From Lomentospora prolificans (lineage: Eukaryota > Ascomycota > Sordariomycetes > Microascales > Microascaceae): 64,000 bases of DNA. Below, one piece after another: positions 12,862-21,573 of the stretch. The stretch spans positions 2,170,001 to 2,234,000 of the forward strand of contig JARFXM010000008.1 in NCBI GenBank assembly GCA_029532625.1, given 5' to 3'. The notes beneath the pieces are model-generated. The model worked only from the letters and a program-made list of their open reading frames with translations, was not told where the DNA came from and made no database searches. Made by a program: the position numbers and the translations under genes. How positions within the stretch are numbered: the stretch's first letter is position 1; each line of letters begins with the position of its first letter.

Positions 12862-13493
12862 GGTGGGCGGCGGGGTGTAATGGCTCTAAATACGGTTTGA
12901 CTTGGACGGTTTCAATCGTTCTGGTACGATAATAATGTACTATTCGGTGTAATAGACCCCTAGTGATGGAATCGGGGGTGTTCGCCCACTCCCAAGCGTA
13001 TAAATCGACTTTTCGTTCGAAGAGGCGAGACGACAGTGGATGATTTTGGAAGCTGTTGGCGTCAATCGTTGGCGGGGCTTGATGAAGTCACTGAGAGTCA
13101 CGTGCCGTGGGGTTGTCGACCCCGGCCGTGCGGGAACAGTGCAAAAAAAAGTTGTCATGGACGTGACATGGTGGGACTCGGGGCTCAGCTGTGGCTGGAA
13201 CACAGCCAACGCCACGAATTCGATGAGGACGCGACGCTGAGACGAATGAAGCTTCGCAAGCAAGCTGTCCAGTTTGGAACGGTTGGCGTCCTTTCCTTCA
13301 TTCTTGCAACAACCACGCCGCAACTTTTTACATTCCACGGTCCCACGCTCCAAGTTGCCGAAAAATAAGGTAAGCTAAGATTGAGTCTTTTCTTTCAAGC
13401 CTATTTTCTGATAGCTTAACAGAATCCTTTCGGCCTAGTCCTTAGTTTGTACGCATTCTTCGCCCGACCACCATCGCCGAACATACCGCCGCA
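12862..13493. promoter_or_regulatory. Divergent promoter between TMA46 and OST4
   Basis: The interval separates two divergently read genes and must hold both promoters and leaders. It contains a palindromic E-box CACGTG at 13099-13104 in the context GTCACGTGCC, the kind of site bound by bHLH factors such as Cbf1. A likely 5'-UTR intron of the OST4 transcript begins with the donor GTAAGC at 13370; the acceptor could be at 13422, 13438 or 13445. Open frames here (for example 13036-13368, plus) are judged chance. Confidence 0.5.
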
Positions 13494-13658
13494 ATGATTT
13501 CCGACAACGATCTCTACACCCTGGCGATTTCCCTCGGCTGCGTCTCAGCCGCACTCGTCGTCGTTTACCACTTCATCGAGGTCAACGCCAGTGCTATCTC
13601 CAAGTACGAGAGCGAGGGTTCTCAAGAATCGAGCAAGGCGCAAAACGCGGCACGATAG
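13494..13658 (+). CDS. OST4: Oligosaccharyltransferase subunit Ost4
   Basis: A 54-residue protein below the size cutoff of most gene finders. It opens MISDNDLYTLAISLG, matching the MISDEQL-type start of yeast Ost4, and has one membrane helix at about 8-28 (hydrophobic, with CVSAALVVVY). A short polar tail follows (residues 31-54, Ser/Glu/Lys-rich). Ost4 is a small membrane subunit of the oligosaccharyltransferase in the ER and helps hold Stt3 with Ost3/Ost6 during N-glycosylation. The yeast protein is 36 residues, so the tail here is longer, as is usual in filamentous fungi as far as I know. The ATG is preceded by CCGCA and follows a probable 5'-UTR intron. Confidence 0.93.
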   Translation: MISDNDLYTLAISLGCVSAALVVVYHFIEVNASAISKYESEGSQESSKAQNAAR

Positions 13659-14949
13659 ACGTATAGAGTGGAATATGTATATGCAATTTTGTAGCAAAAG
13701 GGTGTTTGGCGTTATCAGGCTTTATCGGAATGCTTAGAGGTGGAAAGTTGAGGGATACACTCTTCCAGGAATGCGAGGCAACTTTCGCCTAAGGCCCAGT
13801 CTCTGTTTGCGTCTATACACTTGTGATTGTGTGTAGACAGAATTCGTTTGCTGGTATACATCTGGATACCTCGTGTTTACGGGAGAGAGGAGGACCTTTC
13901 TCCTATTCCCTCCTCACGTAAGAGCCGCCAGGCGTGATTCTTTAGCTAGAGGATATGCGAAGGGTTCGCGAACCAATATTCCAAAGTTTCCTGCGAAGTG
14001 GGCGCAGCGATTTCCTGGGCGGTTCTCTTACTGAGATCCCCGTTGGCCAGCATGCATTGCGGTTGGCTGTGCTCAGGTTGGGTGCAGCGTCCAAGGCCTG
14101 ACGCTAAAGGAGCTAGATCAGCGAATTATTATCATCCTCTTGAACAACTGGCTAGTAATAGTCTTATATGCTAATATAAGGCATGATCTCCTAATCCTCT
14201 AAAGTAAATTTGCATCTGTTCCTGAGTTGGATCTCTTCACAATCAGCCCTGAGGGTCTTTAGTGAGGCGTCTCACGACTGTAGTATCTGGCGAGGTGCAG
14301 ATTGCAGAGCTGACGTGGTACATTTGTGCAAAAGTACTGTGATTGGTACATTTGCCACAAGCTCAGCTCAAAAACACTTCATTGTGGCTGATTCAGGCCA
14401 ACAGACCAATGAGAGCGTAGGAAAGTTGCCTAAATCTGCCAGTCGCGAGTTTCGCATGTCACGCCTTGGTCTAATCGTTGTTTTCCTGGAAGTACGAGTA
14501 CTTTGCCCCCTTAAACTCTGTTCGCTTCCACCTCCCTCTCAACCTTTTCCTCCATCCTCTTTCCCATCACTACCAAGAGTAATCATCGCCGGATCCTCAT
14601 CTCTCGCCTTCCGGTTCTTTTTCATTACATTCTTGCCTTCCAAAGCGCTTCCTCCACTCCTTCTCTTCTCGGCCGTCCCCATCTCGCAACCGTCGAGCCT
14701 CTTTGCGAGTCACGCCTTCAACCTCGTCACCTCATTTGACTATATTCTCCTAGACCATTTTCCGCAAAGCCCACCACATCTTTGACGGCCTTTCCCACCC
14801 CATTCAAGCGACCAAATTTTTTCCACTTTTTCAACGCATAATCTCGCAGACCGCATTCCAGTCGCCGATACTTGTCTTTGTCGCGCGTCTAGCCTCATTC
14901 TTTTCGCCACCTACCCTGCGTATCTACCAATTTAATTTCAATCAGCAAA
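13659..14949. other. Gene-free stretch: OST4 3' flank and Aly/REF leader
   Basis: The left part is the OST4 3' flank. A perfect 7-bp inverted repeat (CTTATAT, loop GCTA, ATATAAG) lies at 14163-14180. From about 14510 to 14949 the plus strand is pyrimidine-rich (CCTCC, CTCTC, TTTTCC blocks), typical of a fungal core promoter and leader, and leads into the Aly/REF start codon. The 191-codon frame at 14210-14785 overlaps this leader and shows no protein-like features. Confidence 0.5.
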
Positions 14950-16815
14950 ATGTCCGGCAAGCTTGATAAGAGCCTTGACGAGCTCCTCACTTCTCGCCGT
15001 GGTGGTGGTGGTCGTCGTCGTGGACCTCAACGTCGCGCCTCGGGCGGTCGGAACCCCGCGCCTACCGCCCCTGTTGGTGGTATTCAGAAGAACAACAAGG
15101 CTACCCGTGCCTCTGCAGCTAAGCCTCCTGCCAAAGGCGCCGCTCTTTCTGGTGATAGCAAGATCATCGTGAGCAACCTGGTATGTGTCCAACAAATGCC
15201 CCGTCTTTGCGCATTATGCGACGGCTTCTAATCTCGTTACAGCCCAAGGATGTCACGGAGCAACAGATTAAGGTATGTTTCCGATGAGGCGATTCCGTTG
15301 CCATCGGACTTTATTCGACCTGTTTCCCGCGTTGCTCCCTTCTTGCACCGACGCATTAGCCGATCCACATGACGCGTATTTGCGCCAGGGTCTGTGGCCG
15401 CTGAGACGCCTACTCCTCTGTCGCACTTCTTCGCCTGGAACATGGCCTATGAGTAGTGCTATCCGAGAGACTCGAGATGTCCACCGCTGCGCGTAGAACC
15501 TCCGCTTTGTGAGACGGATTGCCTGGTCAGCATCCGCATCGGAGAGAAATTCCGCGAAGCCATATGTAGTGGACAGGCTGTCTGCGAAGCAATCAGTGCC
15601 CACCCTCACGGCATGTATAATCATCTCGGTCGTGGCTGCGTCCGGTATGATCTCGCCTTGTGCAATCTTATTCCTGCTTCAGCGAGCAGGGCAGTGAGCA
15701 ACAATAGCCTAGTCCAGCCATGAGCCACGGTGGTAGTGGTCTTGATTGTCTGGATTTTGTAGCTTTCTCCATTTCGAAGCAATGTTTGTTGCCTCGTACG
15801 TTTGGAGTGCTGGGTCGCCTGCTGTGGGATTGTCACAGCACAAGCTATACCTACTAGCCATTAGGACCATCTCGGTCGTTTCAAGATCGAAGCCTCACTT
15901 CTTTCTCGATCGACTCCTCATTTTCGGTTTTGGCTTTTTTTCGAATTTCGGATACCACTAGGGGATGGTTTTGGCCTTGTTTTCGGTTGGATGGTTTCAA
16001 GGTTTTCTCGGCTCTCACTGCCCGCTTGCTCGTTGCTTCGGTCTGCCCTGGAGATGGGGTGTTTAACGATTCGTTCCGTGCGCTACCGGCCCCCGTTCCG
16101 TCGAGTGTCGATGTCGGATCCGCGAGAAGAAGCAGGCTACGCACATTCACCGTTACTGGTTGACTAACATCCAACTTTCTCCCACGTTAGGAATATTTTG
16201 TTCAGTCTGTCGGTTCCATCAAGAGAGTCGAGCTTTCATACGGTCCTAACTCCCAAAGCCGTGGTATCGCCAACGTCACTTTCTCCAAGCCGGACGGCGC
16301 TAGCAAGGCCTTCCAGAAGCTGAACGGTCTCCTTGTCGACAACCGCCCCATCAAGGTATGGTCGCTCCCATCATCCTATCCTCCAGACACAAGGTTCTAA
16401 CCTTTCCATCCAGATCGAGATTGTCGTCGGTGCTGCCCAGGCTGCGAGCGTCATCCCCCAACCTAAGTCGCTCGCCGAACGTGCTACCCAGCCGAAGGCT
16501 CAGCCCAAATCTGCTGCCGCGGATAAGAACGCCGTCTCCAAAACCGGCCAAGGTGCCGGTCGTACCCGCGGAAAGCGCCGGGGCCGCAGCGCGCGCCCCG
16601 CCAAGAAGACCGCCGAGGAGCTTGACTCCGAGATGGCCGATTATTTTGGTGCCGCCGAGAATAACAACGCTGCCGCCGGAACCGGTGACAGCAACCAGGC
16701 TGTTGCCCCCGCGGCGACCAACGGCGACGCCGCTATGGAGGATGATATCTTGGTAAGCTGAGCTATTTTGAGCCCACATCGAGGAGAATCTAAAAACTAA
16801 CGATATTTGCAGTAA
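14950..16815 (+). CDS. YRA1: mRNA export adaptor, Aly/REF (Yra1) family
   Basis: Exons are 14950-15180, a 30-nt microexon 15243-15272, 16191-16355, 16414-16752, and 16813-16815, which is only the TAA stop. The product is 255 residues. The N-terminus SGKLDKSLDELL (2-13) is the conserved UAP56/Sub2-binding box. An RG-rich segment follows (17-34), then one RRM with RNP2 KIIVSNL (71-77) and RNP1-like SRGIANVTF (110-118). A basic Arg/Gly/Lys segment follows (about 190-207), then the C-terminal REF box EELDSEMADYF (210-220). The family links the TREX complex and Sub2 to the exporter Mex67 and packages mRNA for export from the nucleus. If the last intron is retained, translation ends two codons later (Val-Ser-stop). 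The third exon is preceded by a 918-nt intron, far longer than any other coding intron in this window. Confidence 0.93.
15273..16190 (+). other. 918-nt intron inside the RRM of the Aly/REF gene
   Basis: Donor GTATGT at 15273, branch site TGACTAAC at 16161-16168, and acceptor TTAG ending at 16190. The flanking exons join in frame (...EQQIK then EYFVQSVG...). Other coding introns in the window are about 53-165 nt. The intron interrupts the RRM soon after RNP2. Reading through it meets stop codons. I looked for box C/D or H/ACA snoRNA features and found no convincing set. Confidence 0.88.
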
Positions 16816-17821
16816 ATTTTACCGGGCCCTTTCTTCATCATTATTCTTCACCTGCTAGGAGTTGGCGTGTGGTTTTTTTCCCTTCCACCAAGACAGAAAA
16901 TCGGATGCCGCGCTAGTCGAGCATCTCAGGATCCTTTGCTCTTCTTTCCAGCTCTCTAGGAACTTGGCTTGAAACATAGCAAGCGAGACAAGCGGAAAGG
17001 AGCGAAAACACAACTCAAGTACCCCGCCCAAATCTCTAATTTAGTTTGGACACCCGGGGCTTCTTTTAGTAGAGGATGGCACATCGTCATTTTGAGCTCT
17101 TTGTTGCGATGGTTTCTGGGAGGGTTCTGCGTTTTTTTAACAGTCAGATTGCCAGTGCAGAGGGTACTTTTAAAAATACAATACATTTGAAGCTTTGGCC
17201 CCGGCGAATTACTAGTCTCTCTTTCCCTTTTCCTATCAGTGCTGTGTATGTCATGTCATTCCGTGATAATTTATTGAGTAGCACGCTGGGGTATAATCTC
17301 AGAAGGACGTTGCAAGCAGGTAATAAGGCACGCTCATGACGAGCTCGCAAATCGGAATGCAGACAAACCTCACAGACAAATCTCACAATGGCAACAACAT
17401 GATGAAAGTCTACGCGGGCCACACCCAGCCATCCGCAAGTCCAGTAAAGACACTATTTCATTTGGTCTAGATATCCGGTGTTTTGAGGTTTTCTTCTTCT
17501 CTGGCTTCCCTAGTTGTTTACGTCTTCGAGACAAAGACAATAAAAAGACACAGCATAAAAACTTAGAATTTCCGTTGGATTTCCGCCTTGAAACGCCACA
17601 CCAGTCCGCTTTTCTTTCTACCGAGTTCTCGTCGCAAGCTTCAGAAAGTCTTGCGCCAAGGAAAAGAGCATAAGCATGGGTTTCGCATAGCCGGGGGTTG
17701 TGAGAGGGCCTTCTACAACACCCACCCCCTTGCGAGGGAGGGGAAGAAAAGACGTTTAAGCGGTGGACGAGGAGGATGGTGGCTGCTGGGCGCTTTGCTC
17801 ATCTTGGGACGCTGCGACAGT
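16816..17821. other. Intergenic stretch between convergent Aly/REF and p23 genes
   Basis: The two neighbours converge, so this kilobase holds both 3' UTRs and their polyadenylation regions. I see no coding frame with supporting features, and no RNA gene. Confidence 0.55.
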
Positions 17822-18805
17822 TTACTTTTCGGCGGGCTTATCAGCCGCGGGGGCGTTCTTGGAATCAGCCTCAGCCTCATCTTCACCCTCGAGAGCGGGC
17901 ATATCGTCATCATCATCATCGTCATCGTCGTCCCCCTCAGCACCGCCTACGGCGCCACCGAGCTGGGAGAAATCAATGTTGCCAAAGTCTAAAGGAATTC
18001 GTGTTAGCAAGTCCGCTTGGGTGGAGGTCCGGATGTAGACACGCCATGGCGAGCGCGCTCTCGTATCTTTCGGGTTCAAGTGGGGTAAATAAAAGTTGAC
18101 ATACCTCCTCCCATTCCTCCCATTCCTCCCATGCCTCCCATTCCTGGTAGACCGGCTATCAAAGGTTGTCAGTTTATTGAAATCCCCCAAAAAATATGCC
18201 AAGATTCATTTCATAGGGAATCAGAATACTAACCCATGTCACCGAACTTGGAGAAGTCCTCATCGGCAGCCTCATCCTGCTCATCCTCATCGACCCACCT
18301 GTCGAAGTCGGTCTTGAGGAAGTGAACCTTCTTAGAGTCCTTGAGAAGACGGGGCCAGTACTCCTCCTTGAGTTCCTTCTTTTGCAGCTTGATCTCAATC
18401 TTCATGTCGGTGTGATGGATCTTGGTCTTGTCGGGGTCGACAACGCCATAGAGCTCGAGCTCGACATGGTACGTCCTCTTGAGGGTGTCGGAGTGACCGG
18501 TGAAGGTGACGCTCTGGTCCTTGATGTCCAGCTTGAGCTTATCCTTGGCGACGTTGGGAACGACAATGGTGACGTAGACGAAGTTCTTCTCGGGGTCGGT
18601 GGAGGAAGAGCGCTGGGCCCAGGTGACTGAAAGGAGAGAATGAGGTGTTAGCTTTTTGGGAGCAAGTTTTGTAGGGAGGTTTGTGCGCCGGAATAAAGCG
18701 CTTAAATGAGAGTGCCTCGCAATTGAAGGGCTCTAGAGATTAAGAATCGCTGCAAGCAACGTAGGGGGGGTTCTTACCCTCAGGAGTGAGTTGCGCTTCG
18801 GACAT
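17822..18805 (-). CDS. SBA1: Hsp90 co-chaperone p23 / Sba1 (Wos2)
   Basis: Four exons on the minus strand: 18805-18778, 18626-18234, 18155-18105 and 17988-17822. All phases agree and the product is 212 residues. The CS (p23-like) domain spans about 8-115: it starts VTWAQRSSS and includes the WPRLLK signature near 108, then KTDFDRWVDEDE. The tail is a Gly/Met repeat (GMGGMGGMGG, carried entirely by the 51-nt third exon), FGNIDFSQLGG and a run of ten aspartates. p23 binds the ATP-bound, closed Hsp90 dimer and slows its ATPase during client maturation in cytosol and nucleus. The first exon has only 28 coding bases. A step-type heat-shock element lies about 345 bp upstream (19149-19171), which fits control by Hsf1. 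Confidence 0.95.
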
Positions 18806-20257
18806 ATTGGCGGTGTTGTGGTGAAGTTGTGATTGGGGAGGAGGATGGGTTGGTTCGTGGGAAAGAGGAGAGCTTGAGGAGCTTGGATAAGTTTAAGAGG
18901 TCAGGAGAATGTGGTGGCGGGGTAGCCTTCTCCAATGTACGGGATGGGGTACGGTGTTGGATTTACGAAGAGGAAGAGTGCGAGATGAGGGAGAGCAAAC
19001 GAGATTAGAATTGGATCAAAGAAAAGGGCGTTTCAATTGGGATGAGGTTAGAAAAACGTCGGGATGTCTTCTCTGTTTTAGAAATCGCAAAGACAAAGAA
19101 AGCCCTGCAAGAACGTGGATACCACCTGGTGCTGAGCCTGGTTCACCAGAAATCCGTAGAAAGTCTGAGAAACGGAAAGATAGAACGAGCACAGGGCTGA
19201 GGTAGTGGAGGAACCCGCAAAGGTTGAGTGGTGGGTTGATAATTTGCTAATAGGCAGGTACGTAGCCTGCTGCGGCGCTAAGCCGCAATAGTCCCTACCA
19301 TATGCGTACCGGCTTAACAAGTGGACCCAACTGTGCTCGCTCCAGGACTGTCTTCAGCAGGCCAGGCCAGCGTCCCAGCCACGGGGCCGAGCAGGGAGAG
19401 CAGGCAGCAGGACGATCATTTGCATTTTGCTCCCAGGCGCGCAAGATAATGGGCCTAGCTGATTCTACACGAAACTGGCATTTACAGTTTCCAGTAGGCG
19501 TAATAGGTGAATTAAATTTTGGCGTTATATTCCGACACGGACACGGTTCAAGCCTCGAAGTGCTTCCCCAGGACCTCAATATATTGGAGCACAGCGTGCC
19601 CACTAAGCCAGCTGCTAGCTAGCTAATATCCTGAATCGCCAGCTTTTTCGGCTGGCTGTTCTCCCACTGAAGTCGCGCACCAGGCAGCGACCCACTCAGC
19701 ATTGAATACAACGGATGGAGGGGCAACACCACTTCCTTCCGACCTGTCACACCCCGCTATCGCAATTGAGCCGAGAATTTGCCAGCCTCTCTTCGGTCAG
19801 GCCGCCTTGGCAACAGCGACTGTAACTGGTGGTTTCGCCTCAGCCTTGGAACGACAGCGAGATTTTCTAGCCTAGCTTTGATTTGATGACTCGAACGACA
19901 CTCCGGCCTATATACCCTTTTTACAAAGAAAGGACCGGGATTCTAGGAAGCCTGAAAATCGATTCCGGAACCGGCCCATGCCTCCTTGGGACCAGCGGAC
20001 TTGCACGTGCATGATCAGACTCCCGAGTCGGCGCTTTCGCAACCACTTCCCACCCGTCGAGTTTACGGCCCATTACCGAAGTAAGGAGTCGTAGCTGTTG
20101 CAAAGGTTGTTACTCAAGATACACCTTTTTGGACTTGAGAGTCGATCGGCAGGGGATTGTCGACTTATCGTGGCGATATCCTCCAACTGCGTCATCGAGG
20201 AGAGCACCCGAGCGTACCAAACCCTTGACACGACCGGTTTCCCACCGTACGTCTGCC
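18806..20257. promoter_or_regulatory. Divergent promoter region between p23 and Vps24
   Basis: The p23 and Vps24 genes diverge from this 1.45-kb interval. The p23 side carries the GAA array at 19149-19171, described separately. Near 19606-19660 there are several AGCCAGCT/GCTAGCTAGCT/GGCTGGCT blocks. The Vps24 side is otherwise featureless to my eye. Confidence 0.5.
19149..19171 (-). promoter_or_regulatory. Candidate step-type heat-shock element upstream of p23
   Basis: Three GAA triplets begin at 19149, 19159 and 19169, each separated by exactly seven bases. On the p23 coding strand this reads TTC-N7-TTC-N7-TTC, the step-type heat-shock element known to bind fungal Hsf1. A fourth position (19179) reads GAT, a two-of-three match. 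It lies about 345 bp upstream of the p23 start codon. Spacing and triplets are seen directly; binding is inferred. Confidence 0.5.
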
Positions 20258-21011
20258 ATGGAGACCATAAGAGGATTCTTCGCAAAGCCGGACCCTCAGG
20301 CGCAGGTACGAACCAATTCACCTCGGGTATCCAGTCTCTCCCCCGTCGTCTAACCCTCCCCTTCCCCCGCAGGTCCGCAAATGCAACATGCTCCTCCGCC
20401 AAAACATCCGCAAGCTTGACCGCGACATCGCCAACGCAAAGCAAGTCGAGACGAAAGCCAAAAACTTCATCGTCCAAGCCGACCGCCGCGCCCAGCGCAA
20501 CCCAGCCCAGCAGAAGCAGGCGGCCCGCGAAGCCCGCGAGTTCGCCAAGGAGCTCATCCGCGCGCGCCGCACACACGACCGGCTCGTCACCTCCAAAGCG
20601 CAGCTCAGCAGCGTGCAGATGCAGGTCAACGAGGCGTTCGCCGTGCGCAAGATCGAGGGCTCCATCCGGACGAGCGTGGGCATCATGAAAGACGTGAACA
20701 GCTTGATACGGCTGCCAGCGCTGGCCGGTACGATGCAGGAGCTCGGCGTCGAACTGATGAAGGCGGGCATCATTGAGGAGATGGTGGGCGATGTGCTGCC
20801 CGAGGAGGTGGAGACGGAGGAAGAGCTGGGCGAGGGCGAGGTCGACAAGGTGTTGGGTGAAATTCTCAAGGACCGGAGCCAGGCACAGAAGCTGCCGTCG
20901 GTGCCGGTTACGCCGGAGCCGGCGGAGCCGGTGGTGGCGGAGGAGGAGGACGAGGAGGCGGCTGCTATGATGGATCAGATGAGGAATCGGCTGGAGGCTT
21001 TGAGGAGCTGA
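20258..21011 (+). CDS. VPS24: ESCRT-III subunit Vps24 (CHMP3)
   Basis: Two exons, 20258-20305 and 20373-21011, joined across a 67-nt intron; the product is 228 residues. The first exon gives METIRGFFAKPDPQAQ; the second continues VRKCNMLLRQNIRKLDRDI, the Vps24-specific helix 1 of the Snf7 fold. Basic helices alpha1-alpha2 are at about 17-95. Amphipathic helices follow, with GIMKDVNSLIRLPALAGTM, and then an acidic linker. The C-terminal AMMDQMRNRLEALRS fits a MIM1 motif that binds the MIT domain of Vps4. Vps24 polymerises with Snf7 and Vps2 on endosomal membranes to form intralumenal vesicles. A TAACC branch site precedes the CGCAG acceptor. The gene is divergent from p23. Confidence 0.95.
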
Positions 21012-21454
21012 GCTTGGGGCTTGTACGCGTCGTTGCGTCGGGCGAGAGCCTGTTCGCGAAGTTTACGTGCCGGTTGGGTGTTGATGCGGCGAGAACAGCT
21101 TTCGGGATCCGTTTCACGTATCACAAATCATTGAGGGGTTAGATGGTGTTGGCGGGATGAAGCTTGCGATGGAAATGCGGCCGCATCTCCACAGTTTCAC
21201 TCTATTATCCCTTCTTTCCGGCATTGGGAGTCCTGGCGCATGGAGTCTACATTGGGTTGGCATTACCTGCGTTATCATGTCTGTCGATAGATGCACCTCT
21301 TTTTTTTTTCCAAACGCAACGTATCATGATAATTTTTGGATCACCATTTGCATCCGCTTTAGTACGAGTGCCGGCTTGAGCGTGGGACGTCGAGCGTCTT
21401 TGGTGAATCTTGTCCTCCCTTTCCTTATAAGTCGCTTTACCGGAGTGATCTAGC
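21012..21454. other. Intergenic stretch between Vps24 and the 5S gene
   Basis: Presumed Vps24 3' UTR and the 5' flank of the 5S rRNA gene. At its right end TTATAA at 21425-21430 sits 30-25 bp before the 5S start, the position of the TATA element that Neurospora 5S genes need. No coding frame is convincing. Confidence 0.55.
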
Positions 21455-21573
21455 ATATACGACCACAGCCTGGAGAAAACACGCGATCCCGTCCGCTCTC
21501 GCCTAGTTAAGCTCTAGAGCGTCAGACTAGTAGTTGGGTCGGTGACGACCAGCGAATCCCTGATGTTGTATGT
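21455..21573 (+). rRNA. Dispersed 5S rRNA gene (variant)
   Basis: A 119-nt match to fungal 5S rRNA: it starts ATATACGACC, contains CCCGTCCGCTC, TTAAGC and AGTAGTTGGGT...GGTGAC...ACCAGCGAATCCC, and ends TGTTGTATGT. Stem I closes fully (5' AUAUACGAC against 3' GUUGUAUGU, with G-U pairs). Helix II also closes (GCCUGGAG against CUCUAGAGC with a bulged A). Compared with the Neurospora-type 5S as I remember it, the GGGTGGGTGACCACC region has a paired C/G swap (GGGTCGGTGACGACC), a compensatory change. A T-rich terminator follows (TTTCTTTTTT from 21572). Single scattered 5S genes are normal in these fungi. The structure argues for a working variant rather than a relic. Confidence 0.85.

Noticed and set aside
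14210..14785. 191-codon open frame upstream of the Aly/REF gene
   Set aside because: It overlaps the pyrimidine-rich leader. The Pro/Ser/Leu/Phe-rich translation is what CT-rich DNA gives by chance.
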